Source: Modicisalibacter ilicicola DSM 19980
Lineage (GTDB): Bacteria; Pseudomonadota; Gammaproteobacteria; Pseudomonadales; Halomonadaceae
DNA: 64,000 bases
Reading direction: 5' to 3'
NCBI RefSeq assembly: GCF_900128925.1
Contig: NZ_FQUJ01000015.1
Span: forward strand, 33,530 to 97,529
Part shown: in pieces, positions 38,188 to 46,714 of the stretch
How positions within the stretch are numbered: the first letter of the stretch is position 1
How the letters are laid out: every line of letters begins with the position of its first letter
Program-made: the position numbers and the translations under genes
The notes under the pieces: generated by a model
What the model was told of the DNA's origin: nothing
Database searches by the model: none
What the model saw: the letters and a program-made list of their open reading frames with translations, nothing else

Positions 38188-38595
38188 TCACTCGTCTTGT
38201 TCGGCGATAGCATCGACAATCGGGCACCCTTCCTGCATCGGTCCTTCGCCCGTGCACTCGTCGAGAGTTTTCGACAGCACGGCCTCGACCCGCGAAAGAT
38301 GCCGAATTTGCTCACGAATCTTGTGCAGCTTCTCTGCGGCGATACGCTTGGCCTGGGCGCGATCACCGTTGGCATCCTGGAGGATCAGCAATTCGCGGAT
38401 CTCGTCGAGGCTGAAGCCCCACTGCTTGGCATGCACGATGAATTCGAGCCTGGCCACGGCATCCAAGGGATAGCGCCGATAGTTGGCGTCCGTTCGCTGA
38501 GGGGCAGGCATGAGCTTCTCTTTCTCGTAATAGCGGATCGCCTGGCTGGCGACCCCGCTACGTTCGGCAAGCTCGCCGATACTGAATGTCTGCAT
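38188..38595 (-). CDS. MerR-family metal regulator upstream of copA
   Basis: 135 residues: helix-turn-helix (FSIGELAERSGVASQAIRYY), dimer helix, and a C-terminal metal loop C114-x9-C124 (CTGEGPMQEGCPI). Monovalent sensors such as CueR have Ser at the position aligned with residue 78; here it is Arg (GDRAQAKR), and the Cys of divalent sensors is also absent. It probably senses copper from its neighbour. It may also act at the MerR-type promoter of the peroxiredoxin gene. Confidence 0.88.
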   Translation of the reverse strand: MQTFSIGELAERSGVASQAIRYYEKEKLMPAPQRTDANYRRYPLDAVARLEFIVHAKQWGFSLDEIRELLILQDANGDRAQAKRIAAEKLHKIREQIRHLSRVEAVLSKTLDECTGEGPMQEGCPIVDAIAEQDE

Positions 38596-38631
38596 AAGTT
38601 CACCTCAACGAGGTTGTCAATCGTCGGTCAT

Positions 38632-38658
38632 TGGCAGCCCGGTTCAACCGGGCTGCCA
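38632..38658 (-). terminator. strong hairpin between peroxiredoxin and merR-copA
   Basis: GGCAGCCCGG / CCGGGCTGCC with a 5-base loop, 22 bases beyond the peroxiredoxin stop. No T-run follows on either strand, so termination may need Rho, or the hairpin may stabilise RNA. Confidence 0.5.
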
Positions 38659-38679
38659 GATTCGCGGACAGTGGTGCCA

Positions 38680-39312
38680 TTAGCGTGGTTGGCGGACGAC
38701 ACGCAGGTAAGGTGTTTTCTCGTCCCAGCCCTCGGGAAAGCGCTCCTTGGCTTCGTCATTCGACAGCGACGGGACGATGATGACATCCTCGCCGTTCTGC
38801 CAGTCCACGGGGGTCGCCACCTTGTGCTTGTCGGTCAGCTGAAGCGAGTCGATGACGCGCAGGATCTCATCGACGTTTCGACCCGTGCTGGGCGGATAGG
38901 TCAGAGTGAGACGCACCTTCTTGTCGGCATCGATGATGAAAACGGTACGCACCGTGACCTTGGGATCGGCTTTCGGATGGATCATCCCGTAGAGGTCCGC
39001 AACCACCCGATCCTCATCCGCCAGCAGCGGGTAGTTCAGCGCCGCGCCCTGGGTCTTCTCGATATCCCCGGCCCAACCGCTATGGGAGTCGAGCGGATCG
39101 ACCGACACCCCAACCAGTTTAACGCCACGCTGCTCGAACTCGCCCTTGCGCTTGGCGAACGCACCCAGTTCCGTGGTGCAGACAGGCGTATAGTCGGCAG
39201 GATGCGAGAATAGTACGGCCCAGCTATCGCCAAGCCATTGATGGAAGCTGAGCGTGCCTTCCGTGGATTCGACCGTGAAGTCGGGGGCTATCTCTCCAAG
39301 CTGTAGTGCCAT
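38680..39312 (-). CDS. 1-Cys peroxiredoxin (Prx6 family)
   Basis: 210 residues; peroxidatic Cys45 in ADYTPVCTTELGAF, C-terminal Prx domain (GRNVDEILRVIDSLQL). Reduces peroxides in the cytoplasm. ATG 39312 is preferred over 39315 from spacing to AAGGAG and the family start MALQLG. A MerR-type promoter upstream makes this peroxidase part of a metal or redox regulon. Confidence 0.93.
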   Translation of the reverse strand: MALQLGEIAPDFTVESTEGTLSFHQWLGDSWAVLFSHPADYTPVCTTELGAFAKRKGEFEQRGVKLVGVSVDPLDSHSGWAGDIEKTQGAALNYPLLADEDRVVADLYGMIHPKADPKVTVRTVFIIDADKKVRLTLTYPPSTGRNVDEILRVIDSLQLTDKHKVATPVDWQNGEDVIIVPSLSNDEAKERFPEGWDEKTPYLRVVRQPR

Positions 39313-39355
39313 CATTCTCTCCTTGTATCGGGGTATATGGGATGATGCACTATGC

Positions 39356-39386
39356 ACGATAACTTTAAAGTCAACTTTAAGGTCAA
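39356..39386 (-). promoter_or_regulatory. MerR-type promoter of the peroxiredoxin gene
   Basis: -35 TTGACC (39381-39386), 19-bp spacer with dyad CTTTAAAG...CTTTAAAG character, -10 TATCGT (39356-39361). The -35 plus first spacer half (TTGACCTT.AAGT) matches that of the 30337 promoter, so one MerR protein may serve both. Confidence 0.78.
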
Positions 39387-39446
39387 GGGCTTTCGAAGGG
39401 AGAAGTGGTATCCCGTTAGATTATATGGATAGTCATTTATTCATGG

Positions 39447-39477
39447 TTGACCTGGAGGCGGACACACCCTTTAGAAT
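39447..39477 (+). promoter_or_regulatory. candidate long-spacer promoter of ccdA-like gene
   Basis: TTGACC (39447-39452), 19 bp, TAGAAT (39472-39477), about 97 bases before the gene. The spacer lacks an obvious dyad, so MerR control is less sure than for the others. Confidence 0.45.
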
Positions 39478-39573
39478 CTAGAATCATTTGCCGAACTGAA
39501 TACCGTAGCAGGCAGTCGGTCACAGACCGGTTCACGTCTCGCATGTTGATACCGCCCCAGGAAGCGTAATGCC

Positions 39574-40296
39574 TTGGAATCTCTCTCTTCTATCGGTTTA
39601 TTCGGTGCTTTCGCCGGCGGGTTGGTCTCCTTCTTCTCGCCCTGCACGCTGCCGCTGTTACCGGCCTACCTGTCGGTGGTCACGGGCGGGAGCGCCGGCA
39701 AGGCCGATAGACGTCTGGAGGCCATGATCCTCAGCGTCTTCTTCGTCTTCGGCTTCAGCATTGTGTTTATCTTGCTGGGGCTTGGCGCCAGTGGTATCGG
39801 TCAACTGATGCGGGGGTATCGTCAGGAATTCAACTGGGTCGCCGGGTCGGTGGTGATCGTGCTGGGCCTGTTCATGACCGGTGTGTTCCGGTTTTCGCTG
39901 TTCCAGCGTACCCTTCAGTTCACTCCAAGCGTTCAGGGCGGCTCCCCACTGTCGGCAACGGTGTTCGGGGTCTCCTTCGCTATCGGCTGGACACCCTGTA
40001 TTGGCCCTATCCTGGGTGCCATCCTGATGGCCACCTCCAGTACTGCCAGTGCCCAGGCCGGCATGATCTACTTGAGTACATATTCCCTGGGCTTGGCGCT
40101 ACCGTTTCTTGCCAGCACCCTGCTGATCAATCGATTTGCCCTGCATCGGCAACGCCTGGGACGGTGGAGCGCCTATGCTCGACCGGTCGCCGGGACGATC
40201 GTCATCCTCATGGGTATTGCCATCGTCTCGGGCACCATGACACGGCTTTCCAGCATCATGGTCGACCTGTTCCCCTCCCTGGCGACACTGGGATAG
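39574..40296 (+). CDS. CcdA-family membrane thiol transporter, second copy
   Basis: 240 residues; cysteines in FFSPCTLPLLPAYLSVV and IGWTPCIGPILGAIL. TTG 39574 with AGGAAG before it; TAA stands two codons upstream, so no earlier start exists. Paralogue of the gene at 26989; may serve the CcmG-like and DsbD-alpha proteins. Confidence 0.9.
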   Translation: MESLSSIGLFGAFAGGLVSFFSPCTLPLLPAYLSVVTGGSAGKADRRLEAMILSVFFVFGFSIVFILLGLGASGIGQLMRGYRQEFNWVAGSVVIVLGLFMTGVFRFSLFQRTLQFTPSVQGGSPLSATVFGVSFAIGWTPCIGPILGAILMATSSTASAQAGMIYLSTYSLGLALPFLASTLLINRFALHRQRLGRWSAYARPVAGTIVILMGIAIVSGTMTRLSSIMVDLFPSLATLG

Positions 40297-40324
40297 CCAA
40301 CACAGACGCCTGCATTGCCCGCTC

Positions 40325-40355
40325 TTGACCTTCCCATTGCTATAAGGTTTATCGT
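40325..40355 (+). promoter_or_regulatory. CueR-type promoter
   Basis: -35 TTGACC (40325-40330), 19 bp, -10 TATCGT (40350-40355). The spacer region reads ACCTTCCC...ATAAGGT, close to the CueR operator ACCTTCC-N7-GGAAGGT. It now reads through a dead regulator gene into the multicopper oxidase. Confidence 0.75.
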
Positions 40356-40398
40356 TTTCATGTCATGTATTGAACAGAAGTCGATGAGAACGTTATCC

Positions 40399-40608
40399 AT
40401 GAACATCGGTGATGTGAGCAGGTTGGACCGGTGTCCCAGCCAAGCTGATCCGCTACTACGAGAAAATTGGTCTGTTTCCTGCGCTATGGCGTAGGGAGAA
40501 CGACTATCGTCAATATCGCAGGACATCCATTTTCTGCGATTCATACGCCGAGCCCGGGACCTCGAATTCTTGATGAAACGGACGCGCCAATTGTTCACGC
40601 CTTGGTAG
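40399..40608 (+). pseudogene. CueR-like MerR regulator, decayed
   Basis: ATG 40399 begins MNIGDVSRL; frameshifts are needed to read PAKLIRYYEKIGLFPALWRR ... NDYRQY and then RFIRRARDLEFL before TAG 40608. Only the DNA-binding half (about 70 codons) remains, and the metal-binding end is gone. Its promoter survives. Confidence 0.8.
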
Positions 40609-40699
40609 GATAGTGAGCGTTCTTGCGCAACAAAGGGTTCGTCATGGAAAAAGCCCCCGTTTGTGGCCCACCGACCATCGTGAAGAGGAGGGAAAAATC

Positions 40700-42283
40700 A
40701 TGGACAATGTCGACCTGCAACGACGTAGCGTATTACGCCGAATCGGTGGGGTGGCGGCGCTATCGACTCTGGCGGCCGCCGGGGTGTGGTTTGGAGGGGG
40801 ACGTTCCCGTTCGCTGGCGGCGTCCGCGTCGACGACCATGGAGGGCCCCTTCGACGTTGATTTGCGTTTGCGAGCCCACCCCGCCAAGGTGCCGATCCTG
40901 CCCGGCGTGCCGAGCGACGTCTGGCGCTACACGGCCGAGCGAGTCGCCGGGCCCAACGAGACCCTGACGCCGGTGGGCGAGAGCTATGCGGGCCCGCTTA
41001 TCCGTCTGCACCGTGGCCAGCGTGTGCGTGTACGCATCGACAACGGGCTCCTCGAAGACACCACCGTGCACTGGCATGGCCTGCACGTGCCGCCGAACGT
41101 GGACGGCCAGCCGCGCCTGCCGATCGAACCGGGGACGAGCACGACGGTCGCCTTCGATGTCGTTGATCGCGCCGGCCTGTACTGGTATCACCCCCATCCC
41201 CATGGCCCCGATGGCGGCCGAGTCGGCCCTCAGAGCTACGCCGGCCTTGCCGGTCCGCTGATCATTAGCGACGACACCGAGCGTGCTCTCGGACTGCCCG
41301 ACGGGGAGCGGGAGCTGGTGCTCATCCTGCAGGATCGTACCTTTACCGATGACAACGCGCTTCAGTACATCGGCAGTGACATGGGGGCGATGATGACCCG
41401 CATGCGGGGTTTTCGTGGCGAGCAGGTGCTGGTGAACGGCCATCCGGACGCGCGACGCGAGGTGTCCACACAGTCTTATCGATTGCGTCTGCTCAACGGT
41501 TCCAACTCGCGCATCTACAAGCTGGCCTGGAGCGGTGGCCGGGCGGTGACCGTCATTGGCACCGACGGTGGCTTGCTCGCCGAGCCCGAGCGGCGCCGCT
41601 CGGTCACCCTGGCGCCGGCCCAGCGGGTCGACCTGTGGGTCGATTTCGGCGATACCGAACCTGGTGACTCCGTGCAACTCGTGAGCGAGGCATACCAACT
41701 CGAGATGATGGGCGGAAGGGAGATGATGGGGGGCGGTGGCATGATGGGCCGAGGGATGATGGGTGACATGATGGGGAGCGAGCGGCTCACGCTGGTCACC
41801 TTCGATATCGTCGCACGGGTGAACGATTCGAGAGCCTTGCCGGAGCGGCTGGCCGAGGATTTGCCGACTTCCCCGGTGCAGGCCGATACGCCGGTTCGTC
41901 GCTTCGAGCTGGGCATGCGCATGATGCAAGGGTTCACGATTAATGGTCGGCGGATGGAGGGCGCGACGGTGGCGGACGACGAGATCGTCCGGCTGGGGGA
42001 GACGGAAATCTGGGAGTTCGTTAACAACACCATGATGCCGCATCCCATGCACGTCCATGGCCTGCAGTTCCAGGTTCAGGAGCGGATATCGGCGGGTGAC
42101 AGGACAGATCTGCACGATGGCATCATCGACGCGGGGTTGCACGATACGGTGCTGGTGTTCCCGGAGGAACGGGTGCGCATCGCCTTGACCTTCAAAAGCT
42201 TCGAGGGGCTGTACATGTATCATTGCCACAACATGGAACATGAGGATGCCGGCATGATGCGCTACTACAAGGTAGTGGCATAA
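40700..42283 (+). CDS. multicopper oxidase (CueO-like), Tat-exported
   Basis: 527 residues from ATG 40700 (GAGGAGGG site). The twin-arginine signal RRSVLRRIGG directs folded export. Copper motifs: HWHGLHVPP, YWYHPHPHG, HPMHVHGLQFQV and YHCHNMEHEDAGMM. A Met-rich insert (about residues 334-359) resembles the substrate-gating segment of CueO. Oxidises Cu(I) in the periplasm. Driven by the CueR-type promoter at 40325. Confidence 0.94.
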   Translation: MDNVDLQRRSVLRRIGGVAALSTLAAAGVWFGGGRSRSLAASASTTMEGPFDVDLRLRAHPAKVPILPGVPSDVWRYTAERVAGPNETLTPVGESYAGPLIRLHRGQRVRVRIDNGLLEDTTVHWHGLHVPPNVDGQPRLPIEPGTSTTVAFDVVDRAGLYWYHPHPHGPDGGRVGPQSYAGLAGPLIISDDTERALGLPDGERELVLILQDRTFTDDNALQYIGSDMGAMMTRMRGFRGEQVLVNGHPDARREVSTQSYRLRLLNGSNSRIYKLAWSGGRAVTVIGTDGGLLAEPERRRSVTLAPAQRVDLWVDFGDTEPGDSVQLVSEAYQLEMMGGREMMGGGGMMGRGMMGDMMGSERLTLVTFDIVARVNDSRALPERLAEDLPTSPVQADTPVRRFELGMRMMQGFTINGRRMEGATVADDEIVRLGETEIWEFVNNTMMPHPMHVHGLQFQVQERISAGDRTDLHDGIIDAGLHDTVLVFPEERVRIALTFKSFEGLYMYHCHNMEHEDAGMMRYYKVVA

Positions 42284-42333
42284 CGAACCGACGGTATGTC
42301 GACCACAGCAACCACAAGGGATGGCGATAGCCG

Positions 42334-42954
42334 ATGACCTTTTACGAGCAGCACGTCCTGCCGCATCTTCTCCACCTGGCGTGCGGTAGCGAGGTGGTCG
42401 AGCGTCAACGGGCGGCCGTGGTGCCGCAAGCGCGAGGCCGGGTCCTGGAGGTTGGCATGGGCTCCGGCCTCAACCTGCCTCACTACGATCCGCAGCGTGT
42501 CGAGCTGGTGTGGGGACTCGAGCCCTCCGCGGGCATGCGCCGCAAGGCCCGCCATCACGCCGCCGGGGCGCCGTTCGAGGTTCGCTGGCTGAACTTGCCG
42601 GGGGAGGAGATCCCTCTCGAGGACGACAGTGCCGATACCGTGGTGCTGACCTACACCCTGTGCACGATCCCCGACTGGCACCGAGCGCTCGAGCAGATGC
42701 GGCGCGTGCTCAAGCCGAGTGGCCAACTGCTGTTCTGCGAACACGGCACGGCCCCCGACGAGGGCGTGCGCCAGTGGCAGGACCGCGTCAACCCTCTGTG
42801 GCGCAGAGTGGCGGGGGGCTGCCATCTCAACCGCGCCATCCCCGAGCTCATCGAGCACGCCGGCTTCCGTATCCAGCGGATGGAAACGGGCTATCTGCCG
42901 AAGGTCCCGCGATTTGCCGGTTCCAATTTCTGGGGAACCGCCGCTCCCCGTTGA
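42334..42954 (+). CDS. class I SAM-dependent methyltransferase
   Basis: 206 residues; SAM motif I VLEVGMGSGLNLPHY, then DTVVLTYTLCTIPDW and LKPSGQLLFCEHG. Resembles the UbiE/METTL7 group; thiol or metalloid methylation is possible but unproven. Its last 144 bases lie in a 186-bp repeat also found at 57858. Confidence 0.85.
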   Translation: MTFYEQHVLPHLLHLACGSEVVERQRAAVVPQARGRVLEVGMGSGLNLPHYDPQRVELVWGLEPSAGMRRKARHHAAGAPFEVRWLNLPGEEIPLEDDSADTVVLTYTLCTIPDWHRALEQMRRVLKPSGQLLFCEHGTAPDEGVRQWQDRVNPLWRRVAGGCHLNRAIPELIEHAGFRIQRMETGYLPKVPRFAGSNFWGTAAPR

Positions 42955-42996
42955 CCAAGCCTTCGTGTAAGGATGCGATCAGCGGGCAAGTGATGC
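42811..42996. repeat. 186-bp direct repeat, copy 1
   Basis: Covers the 3' end of the methyltransferase gene and the last codons of an antisense merR ([10 protein letters not shown] end). The matching copy is 57858-58043, same length, about 90 percent identical by eye. The merR stub here ends abruptly at 42996. Confidence 0.9.
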
Positions 42997-43001
42997 CGAG
43001 G

Positions 43002-43106
43002 TCACACCTGCACGAGCAGGGCCGTGGCGTACATAATCCCCACACCGACGGTGCCACCCAGCACTGAAATGCCGGAAACCAGCGAGGCCGCTTCACTCCC
43101 GGTGCA
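43002..43106 (-). pseudogene. C-terminal tail of an unidentified membrane protein
   Basis: About 33 codons ending at TGA 43002, read as VSGISVLGGTVGVGIMYATA then LLVQV. It follows directly after a multicopper-oxidase remnant and has no start of its own. Family not recognised. Confidence 0.4.
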
Positions 43107-43690
43107 TCAGACCACCTCGAGCAGGCTCATCCAGCCGAGTTCCACGAATTCGCTTTGGTGGGCGTGAAACATGTAAAGCCCGGGCTCATGGTTGGCGAAG
43201 GAGAACTCCAGGATACCCCGCTGCGCCTGGCACTGTATGACCATATCCACAGTTCTGAGAGTGGGAGCAGAGTTGTGCCATGATCGTAGTAGTCGTAGAA
43301 GTTGGCATGCAGGTGCGGCAAATTCACTGGATCGAACTTGGTGACGTTGATCAGGTAGATCCGCGCGGTTCGCGCCCGTTCGAGGCGGATGGGCCGGTTC
43401 ACATAGGCATGCGCCACCGTGTTGACCGCATAGAGCTCGCTCTCCTCATCGAAATTGGTGTCGAAGCCATTCAACACCATCCCGAACTCCTGCCAGCGGG
43501 CATTCGCCCCACTGCCGCGCAGAGGCGAGCGTGCCGTCTCTTCATATTTGGGGGTGCTGCTCGGAATCGACGATGAAGGCCGTACAGGCCCTCGTGAATA
43601 TGACACTTCAGCGGCAACAAATGGCAGTGATAAAGATGGCAACCGAAAAGTTCGACATCGAATTCAGGGTATCCGGATTATATGGTTGAA
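43107..43690 (-). pseudogene. multicopper-oxidase-domain protein, multiply frameshifted
   Basis: Pieces in different frames match a NirK-like cupredoxin: FDVELFGCHLYHCHLLPLKC and HIHEGLYG, then NTVAHAYVNRPIRLERART, VNLPHLHANFYDYYDHGTTL, and finally RGILEFSFANHEPGLYMFHA and HQSEFVELGWMS ending LLEVV at TGA 43107. At least two frameshifts. The N-terminal part may extend to about 43880 (LPEPDKNFGVDLSTFWRDEG). Confidence 0.65.
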
Positions 43691-43800
43691 GGGGTGCTTA
43701 TGCCCCTCCGAACCCTTCATCCCTCCAGAAGGTTGATAGATCGACACCGAAGTTCTTGTCGGGCTCGGGAAGGTCCATGCTGTAGGTCATGGTGGCCCTG

Positions 43801-43954
43801 CCCAAGAACGAAGATTCTTTGGTCTGTGGCGATTTCTTCCACGATGACAACGTGGCGGTACCGATCATCGACCGGATCATCCGTCACTCGCACCTCTATA
43901 CGTTATACGTTGGGAGGCGAGAGCTACCGGCTGAAGCAGAAGACGCTCAGCTGA
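43801..43954 (+). pseudogene. IS21-family IstB ATPase, 3' fragment
   Basis: DFFHDDNVAVPIIDRIIRHS followed after a small frame change by GGESYRLKQKT matches the C-terminal end of IstB helper ATPases (…DRL.HH…GESYR…). Nothing else of IS21 is present. Confidence 0.6.
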
Positions 43955-44077
43955 CGGTCATAGGTGGGTCAGTTCTGATGGCCATTGACAGACGTGATTA
44001 GGTACGCCCTGAGAAGGGCGGTGCATTGCTTCGAGCCAGCACGTCAGTGGCTGTGCTGAAGGGGACCAGCGTGGCCG

Positions 44078-44836
44078 TTAGCTTTGCGATACCACTCCTT
44101 CCAAGCCCGCCGAGACCAGAACGAACAGGACGAAGCCGCCTATGAAAGCCAGAGGCGAGACGTGGGTGTCTTCACCGCTCTCATGCGCCTCGGATACCAT
44201 GTCTTCGATAGCAGCGACCGTAAGAAGACCTGACGTGAACGTCAAGGCCGCTAGCTTGAACGCCTCCGGTTGGTTTCTGAGCACGAAGTAAGCAAAGATG
44301 GCTGCCGAGAGCACGGGAATTGCAAAGGAGGCAGAGAGCAGCAAGCGCTTGCTGCGGCGAACCCCTTTGTCTTTCATGTTGGCGATCGCCGCAAAGCCCT
44401 CAGGGAAATCCGCTAGAACCTGGCCCGCCGCCAGGATGATCGCAACCGACGGCGCGACCGCAGACCCCGCCCCGACCAGGAGACCATCGCTGAACAGGTC
44501 GATGGACACGGCGATATAGATCATCCAGACGCTCGACTGACCGTTCTCTCCCTGCCGGTCTTGCCGCTTCTGGATAATCTCGACAAGTTTCTCGAGACCT
44601 ACGTAAGCGATGCCGCCCAACGCGAAAGCGAGGGCGATTAGCCAAGCTGAGAGTCCCTCGAGCACGCGCGGCATGATTTCAACTGCCACCACCGCAATGA
44701 CGAGGCCGGCGGCACCATGAAGGGCATAATTGAGACGGCGCCCGGTAGTCAAGGAAACTTCCGCAGCGAGCCCACCACTGAAGTTGCCTAGTGCGGGAAG
44801 CAGCGCCAGGCCGAGTACCAGCCAGATACTATCCAT
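44078..44836 (-). CDS. ZIP-family metal transporter
   Basis: 252 residues from ATG 44836; eight hydrophobic segments with conserved metal-site patterns SIDLFSDGLLVGAG, ADFPEGFAAIANM and AAIEDMVSEAHE. Likely imports or exchanges Zn(II) or similar ions. The gene at 48099 is a second member of the superfamily. Confidence 0.85.
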   Translation of the reverse strand: MDSIWLVLGLALLPALGNFSGGLAAEVSLTTGRRLNYALHGAAGLVIAVVAVEIMPRVLEGLSAWLIALAFALGGIAYVGLEKLVEIIQKRQDRQGENGQSSVWMIYIAVSIDLFSDGLLVGAGSAVAPSVAIILAAGQVLADFPEGFAAIANMKDKGVRRSKRLLLSASFAIPVLSAAIFAYFVLRNQPEAFKLAALTFTSGLLTVAAIEDMVSEAHESGEDTHVSPLAFIGGFVLFVLVSAGLEGVVSQS

Positions 44837-44978
44837 TAATATCCTTCCTTGGTTGATGCCTAGACACGCTCCCTTGCTGGCTCCGAGATCTCGCACCATC
44901 GCTGTCGTACAGGTCTGGCGCGATCATGAAGCCACCTCGACCAGTGTTCACGGCAGCAATAGCTGCTACCGTGAGGCC

Positions 44979-45816
44979 TCACGCCTTGATTGCCAGAATA
45001 CGCCGAGCGCCGTTGAAGACGATTAGGCCCACGATGGTACCGATAAGCAGATCCGGATAGCTAGACCCCGTCCAGGCGACCAAGGCACCGGCGGCGATGA
45101 CGCCCATGTTGATGACCACATCGTTGGCCGAGAATATCCAGCTTGCCTGCATATGCGCGCCGCCCCCGCGGTGCTTGGAGATCAATAGCAGACAGCCAGT
45201 ATTAGCAATCAACGCGACGAACACAATGGCCATCATCATCAGCGATTCGGGCTCACTACCAAATACAAAGCGCCTCCCCACTTCTACGAGGACGCCGAGA
45301 GCCAGAATCAGTTGGAGCACGCCAGCCAGATGCGCGGCACGCACCTGCATTTTCGCACTGTACCCTACGGCATAGAGAGCAAGGCCATAGACGGTTGCAT
45401 CGGCAAACATGTCCAGGGAATCCGCGATCAGGCCGGTAGACTGGGCGATCAGACCAGCAGTCAACTCCACCACGAACATGGGAGCATTGATGCCGAGCAA
45501 CAGCCGCAGGGAGCCAGGCTCCTGAGAAGCAGAGTCAGCCGAGCTCTCAAGGACTTCGATCCTCTCCGGGTCGGCGGCTTGAGTCTCCTGAAGCGAGGCC
45601 TCCAGCCCTAAGGCCGCCAGTTTCACGATAATGGGCTCAACCGCGCCATCATGCACGACTTCCAACCGGCGGTTCGATAAGTCAAAGGACAGCGTTCGAA
45701 GCTCATCAAAACTGTTCAGCGCCAAGCGGATCGTCCGCTCTTCTGACGGTCAAATCCATTTTCGGCACGGCATAAACGCTGAACCATTCCCCTGACGCTT
45801 CGGAGAAAATTGGCAT
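44979..45816 (-). pseudogene. CDF-type cation efflux protein with broken HMA domain
   Basis: The 5' end (ATG 45816, MPIFSEASGEWFSVYAVPKM) leads into a heavy-metal domain that should read MDCPSEER; an extra T at about 45753 shifts the frame and makes TGA of the Cys codon. From 45725 the frame is intact through LALNSFDELRTLSFDLSNRR and the CDF membrane part (ELTAGLIAQSTGLIADSLDM ... SWIFSANDVVINMGVIAAG). A start at TTG 45725 might still give a working transporter lacking its N-terminal metal domain. Confidence 0.75.
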
Positions 45817-45915
45817 ATCGGTATCCGCTGCAGGCGTTACATCGCAGCCGCATTGGCCACCACAGGCTATGGCTCACCCGCCGGACGCCTTGCGGAGATG
45901 CGCGGGAAGCAGGTA

Positions 45916-45946
45916 TTGAACCTGTACCAGCTAGAGCTTGTAAGCT
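45916..45946 (+). promoter_or_regulatory. PbrR/CadR-type promoter
   Basis: -35 TTGAAC (45916-45921), 19-bp spacer, -10 TAAGCT (45941-45946). The spacer (CTGTACCAGCTAGAGCTTG) is close to Pb/Cd MerR sites (CTATAGTAACTAGAGGGTG in pbr). It drives rightward into the DsbA-like gene. The rest of 45817-46045 has no gene. Confidence 0.7.
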
Positions 45947-46045
45947 TGACGCTTTCATCGTCGGCGCCGTATCGGCGCGTGGCCCTGGCCACTCGCTGCG
46001 CGCCGAGTTTCGTGGGTTAACCCGATCATCTCGTGAGGAAATAAG

Positions 46046-46714
46046 ATGATACGACGTGCGGCTGTTATCTTGGTGGGCGCGCTGGTCCTGGTGGCCATTA
46101 TCGTTGCCGTTTCGAATCCCTCGTTGGTTGGAGCCGCATCGGAGTCGGCGAGTCGTGAGGCCGATAACAGCCTCGTCCGCTCTCATTCGCCGATCCTGGG
46201 GCCCGATGACGCGCCGGTCACCATCGTCGAGTTCTTCGATCCGGCCTGTGAGGCCTGTCGCGCCTTCTATCCGCTCACCAAGAAAATCCTGAACACCTAC
46301 CCCGACCAGGTCCGCCTGGTGGTGCGCTATACCCCCTTCCATGGCGAGGTGTCAGAAACGGCCATTCGCGTGCTGGAAGCCGCCAGGCTGCAGGGGGGCT
46401 TCGAGCCGGTGCTGGAGGCACTGCTGGCTCGCCAGAACCAGTGGGCGGCCCACGGCAGCTTCGATGAGGCCGCCATCCTGGAGATCGCCAGCCAGGCCGG
46501 GCTGGACAGCGCCCAGGCGCAGGAGCAACTCGATTCCCCTGAGGTCCAGGCGGTATTCGAGCAGGACAAGGAAGACGTCAAGGCCAACCAGATCCGCCAG
46601 ACCCCGACCTTCTTCATCAATGAGGAACAGCTGGACCCCTTCGGCATGCAGGAGCTGGTCGATGCTGTTCAGCGAGAGGTGGAGGAGCTTTCCGAAGCAG
46701 GAGGGGGCTCATGA
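46046..46714 (+). CDS. DsbA-family periplasmic disulfide protein
   Basis: 222 residues; membrane signal (VILVGALVLVAIIVAV), active site C68-E-A-C71 (FFDPACEACRAF) and cis-Pro RQTPTFF. GTGAGGAAATAAG precedes ATG 46046. The 3' end overlaps the M23 peptidase start by 4 bases, so both are likely under the PbrR-type promoter. Confidence 0.9.
   Translation: MIRRAAVILVGALVLVAIIVAVSNPSLVGAASESASREADNSLVRSHSPILGPDDAPVTIVEFFDPACEACRAFYPLTKKILNTYPDQVRLVVRYTPFHGEVSETAIRVLEAARLQGGFEPVLEALLARQNQWAAHGSFDEAAILEIASQAGLDSAQAQEQLDSPEVQAVFEQDKEDVKANQIRQTPTFFINEEQLDPFGMQELVDAVQREVEELSEAGGGS

Noticed and set aside
40760..42241. 493-codon minus-strand open frame over the multicopper oxidase
   Set aside because: Shadow of a clearly recognised gene; His/Arg/Gln-rich composition, no domain.
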